64,000 nt of DNA from assembly GCF_002250115.1 (NCBI RefSeq), contig NZ_CP019985.1, positions 3,658,001 to 3,722,000 on the forward strand, read 5' to 3'. Made by a program: the position numbers and the translations under genes. Positions 45,312 to 53,845 of the stretch are shown here, piece after piece; the stretch's first letter is position 1, and each line of letters opens with the position of its first letter. The notes below the pieces were generated by a model. It worked only from the letters and a program-made list of their open reading frames with translations. It did no database searches and was not told the DNA's origin. The DNA comes from Shouchella clausii (GTDB lineage: Bacteria > Bacillota > Bacilli > Bacillales > Bacillaceae_D).

Positions 45312-45341
45312 TAGTGTGCAATAATTAGCTGTGCTTATGCA
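45312..45341 (-). promoter_or_regulatory. Sigma-G-like promoter of the ger operon
   Basis: On the minus strand TGCATA (45341-45336), 17 bases, CACACTA (45318-45312). The sigma-G consensus is close to TGnATA and CATnnTA, so there is one mismatch in the -10. It lies just upstream of the gerA ribosome site. Confidence 0.55.
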
Positions 45342-45343
45342 TG

Positions 45344-45376
45344 AAAAAACCCGCCTCCATAGCAGGCGGGTTTTTA
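45344..45376 (-). terminator. Terminator of pepF
   Basis: AAAAACCCGCCT, a 7-base loop and AGGCGGGTTTTT form a near-perfect symmetric hairpin downstream of pepF and upstream of the ger promoter. Confidence 0.85.
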
Positions 45377-45427
45377 AACTGTAGCCAAAACCTTACGTTT
45401 GACTCAGCTAACAGCGTGAGTAATGTG

Positions 45428-47221
45428 TTAGTAACTTTGCTCAAGTTTTTCGATGAGGCGTCCGACATAGGCAACTGCATCGCGAATCGTTTCTTTGTTT
45501 TCCATGTCGACTCCGGCGGTTTTAAATAAATCCAGTGGTTTTTTGGTACCACCAGCTTTGAGCATGTCTAGCCAGCGGTCAATGACTACCTGGCCGTTTT
45601 GTTCATAAAGGGAGTACGCTTTGGTGGCTGCCGTTAAACCAGCAGAATACGTATACGGATAAAGGCCTTTGTAGTAATGAGGCTGCCTCATCCATGTCCG
45701 GCCGGCACGCTCGTCAATGTGAACGGCATCGCCCCAGAAACCGGAGATGACTTCTTGCTTGGTCTGGCGAAGCAATGCAGCAGTCAGTGGCACGCCTTCC
45801 TCAGCATAGCGATAGACACGGTGTTGGAAAACTCCTTCAAGCAGGTGCGTGACAAAGTTATGATAATACGTCCCAATAAATTGCAACAGCACCCAGCGTT
45901 TCATCCGAGGATCGTCTGTCTGTTTAAGCAAGTGGTTCCCTAAAAACAATTCGTTGATTGTGGACGGCGCTTCAATGCAATACATCGATGGGCGAGTGGC
46001 GCTGAGAGGTTGATGGGCATTGGCAAGATAAAAATGGCCAGCATGCCCTAGTTCATGTGCAAGAATAAAACCGCCGCGCATCGTATTTTTCCAAGTCAGC
46101 AAGATGTAGGGGTGTGCCCCATAAGGGCTTGAACAGAAAGCGCCTGTTGCTTTGCCGATATTGTCAGCGCGGTCAACCCAACGGTCTGTTTTTGCCGTTT
46201 GCAACATGTCTACATAGTCGTCACCAAATACGCGAAGTGCGTCAATGATAGTGGCAAAGGCGTCGTCATAGGTTGTTTCTGGTTCAAACTCTGGGTCAAG
46301 TGGCGCTTTTAAATCTTCAAAACGAAGCTCAGAAAGGCCAAGGACCTCTTTTTTTAGCGTTGCAAAGCGGCGCATATGAGGAGCAAGTTCCTCATAAATC
46401 GTGTCCAACTGGTTATGGTACATCGTTTCGTTGACGTTCTGATCGTGAAGAAGCATGGCTTCGGCCGACTTAAATCCTCTGAGGCGAGCGACTGTGACAT
46501 TCTTCGACACTTCGGTTGCAAACAATTTCGCGTACGTATGTTCATATGCTTTCAGCGTGTCATCGAAAACGTGAAAAGCATTTCTTCGTTCTTCTGTATT
46601 TGGCGAAAGCTCATACTGGTCTTCAAAACGGGCGAATGAAAGGGGCTTATCCTGGCCGTCTGCCCCTTTAAAAGCAGGAAACGACATATCAGCAGCTTTG
46701 CTTTGTGAATACGTGCTGTATGGCGCTGACAAAACAGGCGACAGAGCGGCAAGGGCTTCTTCCGTTTCAGCAGAAAGGGTATAGGGCTGATTCGCTAACA
46801 GCTTGTCCAAATAGACGCTAAACCGTTCAAGCTCCGGAAGGGACTTGCGGAATTGCTCGATTAGTCCAGTCGGCAAGGCGATAATATCAGCTTCTAGCTT
46901 TGCTAATTTCGCTTGGATAAGTGCCTGTGCTTCTTCAACGCGGCTCGCATTTGCTTGTGCGACCTCATCAGCCCCATTTCCTGCTAAAGAAAGAGAAGCA
47001 TATGTTATCACTAGAACCGCTTTTTCTAATAGCGCTTCTCTCGCTTGGAGACCGTTTAGCAAATGTTCAGGGCGTTCCCCGAGTTTTTCGCCAACAGGAA
47101 GTTTGGCGCTTTGTTCTTTTACTTCGGCAAGCGCTGCTTGCCATGCTTCATCATTAGGGAACAGGGCCGATAAGTCCCACGTTTCCACTACAGGGACATC
47201 TTGACGTTTTGTTAAATCCAT
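45428..47221 (-). CDS. pepF: Oligoendopeptidase F
   Basis: A 597-aa M3B-family zinc peptidase that degrades oligopeptides in the cytoplasm. The zinc motif is HELGHAGH near residue 385, followed by the downstream Glu ligand region (EAPSTINELF). Helical N-terminal domain and overall length match PepF. The ATG at 47221 follows an AGGAGG-type site (plus-strand CCTCCT at 47228-47233). It is monocistronic, diverging from mrfA. Confidence 0.93.
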   Translation of the reverse strand: MDLTKRQDVPVVETWDLSALFPNDEAWQAALAEVKEQSAKLPVGEKLGERPEHLLNGLQAREALLEKAVLVITYASLSLAGNGADEVAQANASRVEEAQALIQAKLAKLEADIIALPTGLIEQFRKSLPELERFSVYLDKLLANQPYTLSAETEEALAALSPVLSAPYSTYSQSKAADMSFPAFKGADGQDKPLSFARFEDQYELSPNTEERRNAFHVFDDTLKAYEHTYAKLFATEVSKNVTVARLRGFKSAEAMLLHDQNVNETMYHNQLDTIYEELAPHMRRFATLKKEVLGLSELRFEDLKAPLDPEFEPETTYDDAFATIIDALRVFGDDYVDMLQTAKTDRWVDRADNIGKATGAFCSSPYGAHPYILLTWKNTMRGGFILAHELGHAGHFYLANAHQPLSATRPSMYCIEAPSTINELFLGNHLLKQTDDPRMKRWVLLQFIGTYYHNFVTHLLEGVFQHRVYRYAEEGVPLTAALLRQTKQEVISGFWGDAVHIDERAGRTWMRQPHYYKGLYPYTYSAGLTAATKAYSLYEQNGQVVIDRWLDMLKAGGTKKPLDLFKTAGVDMENKETIRDAVAYVGRLIEKLEQSY

Positions 47222-47380
47222 AATAGCCTCCTATGTTTCGTTAATCGAAATATGTTTCCATTATACATGAATGCCCGGCCTTTGCCAGCTATCTTTCAGA
47301 ATTTTTTTATGAATGGTTACGTATAGCCAAGAGAACAACCATTCGCTAAAATGGGGATAGACAATAAATGAGGTGGTTCC

Positions 47381-49651
47381 ATGTTTAAACGGCGTTTGCC
47401 ACAGTTACTGAACCAGTTAAAGAAAGATGAACATGTGTCTTACTGGAAAGAAATTGCTCCACTAGAAGCGAAGACAGTGCCTTTTCCAGCTGAATTGGAT
47501 TTTAACATTTGCCAAGCCTTGCGAAAAAAGGGGATTGGTGAACTGTATACACATCAAGCAGAAGCCTTTCAAAAGGCATTAGCAAACAAACATTTTGTTG
47601 CTGTTACCCCAACAGCGTCTGGAAAGTCGCTATGCTACAATTTGCCTGTCCTACATGAGATTGCTGCTTCTCCACATAGCCGGGCGCTGTATCTATTTCC
47701 GACAAAGGCGCTTGCACAAGACCAAATGAGCGATTTGCATGGCATGATTGCCGATATAGGGATGGATATTAAATGCCATACATACGATGGCGACACAGCT
47801 CCGCAAATCCGTACGTCGATTCGCAAAGCAGGCCATATCGTATTAACAAACCCGGATATGCTACATGCGGCGATTTTGCCCCATCATACAAAGTGGGTAT
47901 CGTTTTTTGAGCACTTGCGCTATATCGTCATTGATGAACTTCATACGTACCGCGGCGTTTTTGGCAGCCATGTCGCCAATGTCATTGCTCGGCTTAAGAG
48001 AATTTGCGCATACTACGGCGCTAACCCTCAATTTATATGCACTTCCGCCACGATTGCGAATCCGAAAGAGCTGGCTCAAGAGTTGACTGGGTCAACGTTT
48101 GACTTAATTGATGACAATGGGGCGCCGCGTGGAAAAAAGCACTTCTTGTTTTACAATCCGCCGTTCGTGAATGAGCCTTTGCAAATTCGGCAAAGCGCTG
48201 TTGCGAAAGTGAATGAGCTGGCAGGAATGTTTTTGAAAGAAGGAATCCAAACGATTGTGTTTGCGAAAAGTAGAGTGCGTGTTGAATTGATTTTAAGCAG
48301 GCTCCAAGAATTGACGAAACGGACATTTAATCGTTCAGCAATCCGAGGCTACCGTGGCGGCTATTTGCCGAAACAACGCCGTGAGATTGAAAGAGGGCTC
48401 CGTTCAGGGGAGATTAAAGGCGTCGTATCCACCAATGCGTTGGAGCTTGGCGTTGACATTGGCCAACTGGAAGTTTGCATCATGACGGGCTATCCTGGTA
48501 GCATCGCCAGCTCTTGGCAGCAGGCAGGCCGTGCTGGGCGGAGGCAAAAAGAGTCGTGTGTGATCATGGTGGCCGCCTCTACGCCACTCGACCAATATAT
48601 GATCAAAAATCCACACTACTTTTTTGAACGGCCGCCAGAAACAGCAAGGTTAAACCCTCATAATCTTGTTATTTTTATCGATCATTTAAAATGTGCTGCC
48701 TACGAACTGCCGTTTTCAACGGGAGATGTCTTTGGCGGTGAGGTCGTTGATGACTATTTAGATTACTTGACAGAGCAGCATGTACTCCATGCTAACAATG
48801 GCAAATGGCATTGGATGAGCGATGCTTTTCCAGCCCATGGGATCAGTTTGCGCTCAGCTTCACAAGAAAATGTCGTCATCATTGATCAATCGGATGTCAC
48901 CAATCATCGCGTTATTGGCGAAATGGACCGCTTTAGTGCAATGACGCTCTTGCATGAGGAAGCGATTTATTTACATGAAGGTGTTCAATATCAAGTGGAA
49001 CAGTTAGATTGGGATGAAAAAAAAGCGTTTGTCCGTGAAGTAAGCGTTGAATATTTTACAGACGCGAACTTGGCTGTCTCTCTCCGCGTTCTTGAAGAAG
49101 ACGAGAGCCGGGAAGAGGGCGATGTCCAGCTTTCATTTGGCGATGTTAGTGTGACAGGAAAAGCAACGATTTTTAAAAAGCTACGCATTAGCACGTTGGA
49201 AAATATCGGTTCAGGGCCGATTCATTTGCCAGAGGAAGAGTTACACACGAACGGGATGTGGTTATCGTTTAAAAACGAGTTAGTAGAGGCAATCGGCGAG
49301 AGCGACTTTGACGAAGCATTAGTAGCTTTGGCTCATTTGCTTCATCACGTTGCGCCTGTGCGCATTATGTGTGACCGAGGCGATATTCATGTTGTGCCGC
49401 AACGGAAGGCGACCCATTCCGGCTTGCCGACAATATTTTTATACGATTCTTACCCAGGAGGAATCGGGCTTGCCAAGGAAGTATATGAGCGGACAAGTGT
49501 CATTTTAAACGATGTCGCGGCACTCCTTGATTCATGCCAGTGCGAATCCGGCTGTCCGTCTTGTGTTGGCAGCGCCTCTTCAGCAAAAAACATAAAAGTT
49601 CTCGTCAAAACGCTTGTTCAGCAATTGCAAAAGGGGAGTATGACTGTATAA
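47381..49651 (+). CDS. mrfA: MrfA (YprA) DEAD/DEAH-box repair helicase
   Basis: A 756-aa superfamily 2 helicase. It has Walker A TPTASGKS (~residue 79), DEAH-like box IDELH, SAT-type motif TSATI, and motif VI QQAGRAGRRQKES. A C-terminal MrfA zinc-binding domain carries four Cys (CQCESGCPSC). In B. subtilis MrfA works with MrfB to repair mitomycin C lesions independently of UvrABC. mrfB follows after 34 bases. The ATG follows GAGGTGG. Confidence 0.93.
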   Translation: MFKRRLPQLLNQLKKDEHVSYWKEIAPLEAKTVPFPAELDFNICQALRKKGIGELYTHQAEAFQKALANKHFVAVTPTASGKSLCYNLPVLHEIAASPHSRALYLFPTKALAQDQMSDLHGMIADIGMDIKCHTYDGDTAPQIRTSIRKAGHIVLTNPDMLHAAILPHHTKWVSFFEHLRYIVIDELHTYRGVFGSHVANVIARLKRICAYYGANPQFICTSATIANPKELAQELTGSTFDLIDDNGAPRGKKHFLFYNPPFVNEPLQIRQSAVAKVNELAGMFLKEGIQTIVFAKSRVRVELILSRLQELTKRTFNRSAIRGYRGGYLPKQRREIERGLRSGEIKGVVSTNALELGVDIGQLEVCIMTGYPGSIASSWQQAGRAGRRQKESCVIMVAASTPLDQYMIKNPHYFFERPPETARLNPHNLVIFIDHLKCAAYELPFSTGDVFGGEVVDDYLDYLTEQHVLHANNGKWHWMSDAFPAHGISLRSASQENVVIIDQSDVTNHRVIGEMDRFSAMTLLHEEAIYLHEGVQYQVEQLDWDEKKAFVREVSVEYFTDANLAVSLRVLEEDESREEGDVQLSFGDVSVTGKATIFKKLRISTLENIGSGPIHLPEEELHTNGMWLSFKNELVEAIGESDFDEALVALAHLLHHVAPVRIMCDRGDIHVVPQRKATHSGLPTIFLYDSYPGGIGLAKEVYERTSVILNDVAALLDSCQCESGCPSCVGSASSAKNIKVLVKTLVQQLQKGSMTV

Positions 49652-49685
49652 TTTCACATACCGTATTAGATGAAAGGAGGCGGCT

Positions 49686-50891
49686 ATGTCGATCAAGGCG
49701 AAATTAAAACGGTTTGAATCTCATATGTCGACCACCGAAAAAGAGAAGGAATCGGCGACGACTAACAACAACGAACATGGAAGTTGGGAACAAATGAATA
49801 CCGAGGCTTGCTCGTTTGACGGTATGGTTTGTTATATTCGGACGACGCGGATGTCTTTGCAAGAAAAACATGGCCCTAAAACATTTGCTGAAATGAAAGC
49901 AGCAATTGATCGTTGGGATACAAGTGCTTTCGCTCATCCTTTGTCAAAGAAGGGCATTCCTACTGAAAAACTGTTGTTTTTTGATACGGAAACGACTGGA
50001 TTAAGCAGTGGGGCAGGCACGCAAATGTTTTTGCTTGGATTTGCTTCTTTTACAGAAAAAGAAGTGGAGGTTAAACAGTATTTGCTGTCTAAACCTGATG
50101 CCGAGGTGGCTTTGTATCACTTTTTTCTTGCCGATGCCAAAAAGCTTGACCATCTTGTCACTTTTAACGGCAAGGCGTTTGATTGGCCAAGGTTAAAAAC
50201 ACGCCATTCGTACTTGCGGGAAGCAGTGCCTGCATTGCCGAAGTTCGGTCATTTTGACTTGCTCCACGGTTCACGCAGGCTGTGGAAAAACGAACTTCCC
50301 TCGTGCAACTTGAGTACGCTTGAAGCAGAAAAGCTTGGCATCAAGCGTACAGCGGATACACCGTCCTACCTAGTGCCAATGCTTTATTTTGACTTTGTCA
50401 GGGAAGGGAACCCAGCATTCATGGAATCTGTGTTTGCCCACCACGAAGCAGATATGCTGTCTTTAATTGCTTTGTATGCCAAGTTAAGCGACTTGATTTT
50501 AGATGCAAAGGGGCAAGCGAGTGACGCGGAACGCTTCCAAATTGCTAGATGGCATGAAGCAGCCGGCCAGCAACAAGCTGCGTTTTCTTTATATGAAAGC
50601 TTATTGGATAGCAAAGACTTTCCCCTTTTAGCGAGGCGCCACCTTGGCGACTTATTGAAAAAACAACGGCGCTACGCAGAAGCGGCAGAGCAGTTCCATG
50701 CTTGTGTGCGGGAAGGATTTGCCAGCTACGATTGTTGGACAGAGCTGTCGCTTATTTATGAACATTATTTAAAAGAAAGGGACAAAGCGGAAATTTATGC
50801 CTACCGGGCATTAGAGTCTTCTACCACTAACAAGGAAAGGGAGGCTGCGTTAAAGCGGGCAGCACGCATAAGCGGGAAATTAAAACGATAA
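49686..50891 (+). CDS. mrfB: MrfB (YprB) 3'-5' exonuclease
   Basis: A 401-aa DEDDh exonuclease fused to TPR-like helices. Exo motif I is FFDTETTGLSSG (~residue 97), motif II lies in LVTFNGKAFDWPRL, and motif III has HHEADMLSLIALY. TPR-like repeats occupy ~residues 285-395. It is the nuclease partner of MrfA in mitomycin lesion repair. The N-terminal ~55 residues are polar and probably disordered. The ATG follows AAAGGAGG. Confidence 0.92.
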   Translation: MSIKAKLKRFESHMSTTEKEKESATTNNNEHGSWEQMNTEACSFDGMVCYIRTTRMSLQEKHGPKTFAEMKAAIDRWDTSAFAHPLSKKGIPTEKLLFFDTETTGLSSGAGTQMFLLGFASFTEKEVEVKQYLLSKPDAEVALYHFFLADAKKLDHLVTFNGKAFDWPRLKTRHSYLREAVPALPKFGHFDLLHGSRRLWKNELPSCNLSTLEAEKLGIKRTADTPSYLVPMLYFDFVREGNPAFMESVFAHHEADMLSLIALYAKLSDLILDAKGQASDAERFQIARWHEAAGQQQAAFSLYESLLDSKDFPLLARRHLGDLLKKQRRYAEAAEQFHACVREGFASYDCWTELSLIYEHYLKERDKAEIYAYRALESSTTNKEREAALKRAARISGKLKR

Positions 50892-51017
50892 GCATTTCCC
50901 GGGGAAGCGCAATAGTCGACGGTTTTCGCTGTAAAATGCGCAAGCATGCGACGTTTTTTGACTTCGATTGCAAAATGCCGACGGCTAGAGGGCGTAAAAA
51001 TAGGTAATCGAACTAGT

Positions 51018-51045
51018 ACACCTGCTGATAGTCTGACATAAGGTA
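51018..51045 (+). promoter_or_regulatory. Sigma-K-like promoter of cotD
   Basis: CATAAGGTA (51037-51045) fits the sigma-K -10 pattern CATAnnnTA, with ACA at 51018-51020 as the -35, 16 bases upstream. B. subtilis cotD is a sigma-K gene. Confidence 0.65.
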
Positions 51046-51081
51046 TTAGTGACTCTAATATTAAAAGGAGGAACTTACTTT

Positions 51082-51573
51082 ATGTTTCATAAACGTCCAC
51101 CGCATTGCTGCCCGCCGCCTAGGCCAGTATGCAAACCAAACGTAAAGCCTGCCGCAGACTGTGGGTGTGAGGCGCCAAATTTGCCGAATATGACGTTGCC
51201 AACGCAAACGCATGAGCTTCCAGCAGTTGTCCATCCGACGAAGCACAATGTTGTTGAAAGCACGAACGAATACATTGTGCCAGAAATCCATCCAACCCAT
51301 ACGACACATGTCAATAATCATGTGTACAAACACATTCATAAATTCCCGCATAGCGAAAGCGTGAAAGAGAATGTGCAAAATTTGCAGTTCTGCGAGAAGC
51401 CGCAAGCGACGATGCCAGCAAACGTTATGCCATCAAATGTAAAGCCGAGCAATGTAATGCCAAGCAATGTGATGCCAACCAATACAAAGCCGGCAAGCAC
51501 AAAACAAACCGCAAAAACAAAATCAGATATGAAGCCTAGTGGCATGATGCCATTTAATGGCTACGAGTACTAA
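51082..51573 (+). CDS. cotD: Spore coat protein CotD-like, with a repetitive C-terminal extension
   Basis: A 163-aa coat protein. The N terminus is Cys/Pro/His rich (MFHKRPPHCCPPPRPVC). The middle (VVHPTKHNVVES through VPEIHPTHTTHVNNH and HIHKFPHSES) matches B. subtilis CotD, which is only ~75 aa. The last ~55 residues add degenerate repeats of N-V-M-P-S/T with Lys, ending in a Gly-Tyr-rich tip. The ATG at 51082 follows AAAAGGAGG. Position after mrfB fits the B. subtilis map. It would be made in the mother cell late in sporulation. Confidence 0.88.
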   Translation: MFHKRPPHCCPPPRPVCKPNVKPAADCGCEAPNLPNMTLPTQTHELPAVVHPTKHNVVESTNEYIVPEIHPTHTTHVNNHVYKHIHKFPHSESVKENVQNLQFCEKPQATMPANVMPSNVKPSNVMPSNVMPTNTKPASTKQTAKTKSDMKPSGMMPFNGYEY

Positions 51574-51577
51574 GGTT

Positions 51578-51613
51578 AATACGTTGGGCGGGCGCGAGCC
51601 TGCCTTACGTATT
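51578..51613 (+). promoter_or_regulatory. Hairpin between cotD and ypsA
   Basis: AATACGT plus GG(C)GGGC on the left and GCCTGCC plus ACGTATT on the right form a 16-bp imperfect stem with loop GCGA. It lacks a T run, so it may be a weak cotD terminator or a leader structure. The only canonical upstream start codon of ypsA (TTG 51612) falls at its end. Confidence 0.6.
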
Positions 51614-52178
51614 GAATAAGGAGGGACGAGCTATCCATTCACTGCTTGTAACAGGTTATAAAGCCCATGAATTGGGGATATTCCAGGAAAGTCATCAGGG
51701 GGTTCACTATGTAAAAAAAACGATTGAAAACCGGTTGCGCCCTTTTATCGAAGAAGGGACGGAGTGGATCATTACAAGCGGCCAACTTGGCGTTGAACAG
51801 TGGGCGGCGGATGTGGTCTTCTCCTTAAAGGAGACCGCTTATCCACACATAAAACTGGCGATATTGCCTCCTTTTGAAGGGCAAGAGGCGAATTGGGCCC
51901 AAGCAGCACAAGAACGCTACGCGGCAAGGCTAGCAATGGCTGATTTTGTAGAGTGTATCTCGAAGCGCCCATATGAGCATGTCGGCCAACTTAGGCAAAA
52001 AAATGATTTTCTAGTTCAACGGACGGACGGTCTGCTTGTTCTTTATGATGAAGAAAAGCAAGGTTCGCCATTATACTATATTGCTAGCGCCAAAGCTCAG
52101 GGAAAGCCGATTTTTTACATTTCTCCCGAAGAAGTCGAGGAAACGGTTCGCCAAGACCAATATGACGACTTTCTTTAA
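51612..52178 (+). CDS. ypsA: YpsA (DUF1273, SLOG/DprA-like fold)
   Basis: A ~182-188-aa protein close to B. subtilis YpsA: LLVTGYKAHELGIF, EWIITSGQLGVEQWAADV, and QKNDFLVQRTDGLLVLYDEEKQGSP. The SLOG fold binds nucleotides or ligands. YpsA affects cell division in Firmicutes and neighbours gpsB, as here. The start is odd: the TTG at 51612 is the only canonical codon but has no ribosome site and lies in a hairpin. AAGGAGGG at 51619-51626 points to ATC at 51633, which also matches the family N terminus. I list from TTG as the outer limit. Confidence 0.88.
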   Translation: MNKEGRAIHSLLVTGYKAHELGIFQESHQGVHYVKKTIENRLRPFIEEGTEWIITSGQLGVEQWAADVVFSLKETAYPHIKLAILPPFEGQEANWAQAAQERYAARLAMADFVECISKRPYEHVGQLRQKNDFLVQRTDGLLVLYDEEKQGSPLYYIASAKAQGKPIFYISPEEVEETVRQDQYDDFL

Positions 52179-52282
52179 AGCGTTGTAAAAGTTTGTGAAT
52201 TGACTCGGTTTAAATTGACTTTAGCCGCGAGTTTTGAAAAAATAGAAGTAGTAACGTGGAATAGGACATGAGGTGATCTGAG

Positions 52283-52600
52283 ATGAGCCAAATGGAGATT
52301 AAGCTTACAGCAAAAGAAATCTTAGATAAAGATTTTAAACAAAGCATGAGAGGGTACAACCAAGACGAAGTCGATAAATTTCTCGATACCGTCATTCAAG
52401 ATTATGAAGCATTTCAAAAAAAAATCGAGCAACTTGAACGAGAAAATGAACTGTTAAAACAAGATTTAAAAAAGCAAACAGAACGTCCGCAACGGAGCCA
52501 AACCGTTACGGCGCCTTCGGCTGGCAGTACCAATTATGACATTTTGCAACGTCTATCCAATTTGGAGAAAAAAGTGTTTGGCAGCAAAATGTACGAGTAA
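52283..52600 (+). CDS. gpsB: Cell division regulator GpsB
   Basis: A 105-aa DivIVA-related protein. The N-terminal lipid/partner-binding domain has [36 protein letters not shown] coiled coil (~40-70), a disordered Thr/Gln linker and a C-terminal trimerisation helix ([16 protein letters not shown]) follow. GpsB shuttles PBP1 (ponA product) between side wall and septum. The ATG follows GAGGTGATCTGAG. Its stop overlaps the next start (TAATG). Confidence 0.94.
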   Translation: MSQMEIKLTAKEILDKDFKQSMRGYNQDEVDKFLDTVIQDYEAFQKKIEQLERENELLKQDLKKQTERPQRSQTVTAPSAGSTNYDILQRLSNLEKKVFGSKMYE

Positions 52601-53001
52601 TGATCCATGTCTATACGGATGGCGCCAGTGCTGGCAATCCAGGTCCTTCTGGAGCTGGGCTTGTTTTTTTAAAGGACGGCGAAGCACAAGAATTTCGTTT
52701 TCACCTTGGTGACAAAACGAACCATGAAGCTGAATTTGCAGCAGTTGATATTGCCCTTGAAATATGCCTTCAAAAGGAAGGGCAACAAGTGGCGGTACGT
52801 ACGGATTCAAAGCTTGTCAGTGACAGTATCGAAAAGGGCCATGTGAAAACAAAAGCATATGCTGGCTATCTTTGTTCCATTTTGGATAAAATTGCACAAC
52901 TGGAGCTTTTTTTTATTATGTGGGTGCCAAGCAAACAAAACAAAAAAGCGGATGAACTTGCACGCTTGGCCATTCGGGAACCAAAGCGGTTATTTCGATA
53001 A
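52600..53001 (+). CDS. RNase HI-like protein (YpeP/reverse-transcriptase-associated RNase H type)
   Basis: A 133-aa RNase H fold protein. It has the first Asp in YTDGASAGNPGPSG, the Glu in NHEAEFAAV, the second Asp in RTDSKLV and the final Asp in KADELARLA. All four carboxylates are present, so catalysis is plausible. B. subtilis YpeP is the likely counterpart; it is not the main RnhB/RnhC. The ATG overlaps the gpsB stop. Note that a rnpB promoter starts 4 bases after its stop. Confidence 0.85.
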   Translation: MIHVYTDGASAGNPGPSGAGLVFLKDGEAQEFRFHLGDKTNHEAEFAAVDIALEICLQKEGQQVAVRTDSKLVSDSIEKGHVKTKAYAGYLCSILDKIAQLELFFIMWVPSKQNKKADELARLAIREPKRLFR

Positions 53002-53004
53002 TGA

Positions 53005-53033
53005 TTGCCAAGTTGGCGCAAATGTGTTAAACT
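53005..53033 (+). promoter_or_regulatory. Promoter of rnpB
   Basis: TTGCCA (53005-53010), 17 bases, TAAACT (53028-53033), seven bases before the predicted RNA 5' end. Confidence 0.75.
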
Positions 53034-53039
53034 GAACAA

Positions 53040-53468
53040 GTCGCTTATGACAGATACATGTCTTCAGACAACCGCTGCGCATTTTATGCGTAGAGGAAAG
53101 TCCATGCTCGCACCGGCTGAGAGGCCGGTAGTGTTCGTGCCTAGCTAATCCATAAGCTAGGGCAGCTGCCTTGCAGCTGACGGCAGGAGAGATGCCTACG
53201 TCCAAATGGATAAGGCATGCACTCCTTGAAAGTGCCACAGTGACGTAGTCTGCTTGGAAACGGGCAGAGTGGAACGCGGTAAACCCCTCGAGCGAGAAAC
53301 CCAAACAATGGTAGGGGCATTTTTCAGTCTGAAAATGAACGGAACTGAAAAAACGAAGCAATTCGTAGATAGATGGTTGTCGCCGGAGTACGAGGCTCAT
53401 CACCGTTTGTAGTACAAAGGTACAGAACATGGCTTATCGATGGCATGGAGATGAACGTTATAAGCGAG
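53040..53468 (+). ncRNA. rnpB: RNase P RNA, Bacillus type (class B)
   Basis: The RNA component of RNase P, which cuts 5' leaders from tRNA precursors. Conserved stretches appear in order. These are AGAGGAAAGTCCATGCTCGC at ~53092, GTGTTCGTGCCTAGC, GACGGCAGGAGAGATGCCTACG, CTTGAAAGTGCCACAGTGAC, GAGTGGAACGCGGTAAACCC, CGAGCGAGAAACCC, and AGTACGAGG near the end. The 5' end (GTCGCTTATGAC) pairs with GTTATAAGCGAGC near 53465 to form P1. The layout is the B type. Open frames crossing it are not genes. Confidence 0.97.
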
Positions 53469-53470
53469 CC

Positions 53471-53494
53471 AAAACCCTTTACAAGGGTTTTTTT
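53471..53494 (+). terminator. Terminator of rnpB
   Basis: AAAACCCTT, a 3-base loop, AAGGGTTTT and further T residues. Confidence 0.88.
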
Positions 53495-53548
53495 TATTGG
53501 AATCTGTTAGAATAAACGGGGAACACTGTTTGGCAGGAGGGAAGAAAA

Positions 53549-53812
53549 ATGGACAACCAAGCAAAAACGATGTATCTCATAGGCGTTGTGCTTTTCCTGT
53601 TAACTGGAATTGGCTTTACGATTCAAGGTGATTTACTTGCAGGTGGGGTATTCCTTGTCTTGTTTTTTGCGTTATACATGCTGATTGTCTTTTTGCACCA
53701 CCGCTCCTTACGTACGCAAAAGCTCGCGACATTTTTAATGTTTGCTTTTGGCGTCATCGCTGCTGCAGGAGCTGTTTTTGCTTATACGCAAGGCGGCTAT
53801 TTATGGCATTAG
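53549..53812 (+). CDS. Small membrane protein with three predicted spans (87 aa)
   Basis: An 87-aa hydrophobic protein with spans near ~8-24, ~28-50 and ~60-80, a short HHRSLRTQK basic loop and little extramembrane sequence. The ATG follows AGGAGGG. It lies between rnpB and the RlmL-type methyltransferase gene. No family recognised. Its composition and ribosome site support a real gene. Confidence 0.65.
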   Translation: MDNQAKTMYLIGVVLFLLTGIGFTIQGDLLAGGVFLVLFFALYMLIVFLHHRSLRTQKLATFLMFAFGVIAAAGAVFAYTQGGYLWH

Positions 53813-53845
53813 CGCCAGTGAAGAGAAGAGAAAGGGGCATGAACG

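Noticed and set aside
52990-53430. 146-codon frame on the minus strand
   Set aside because: It overlaps the RNase P RNA gene almost completely; the conserved RNA explains the sequence.
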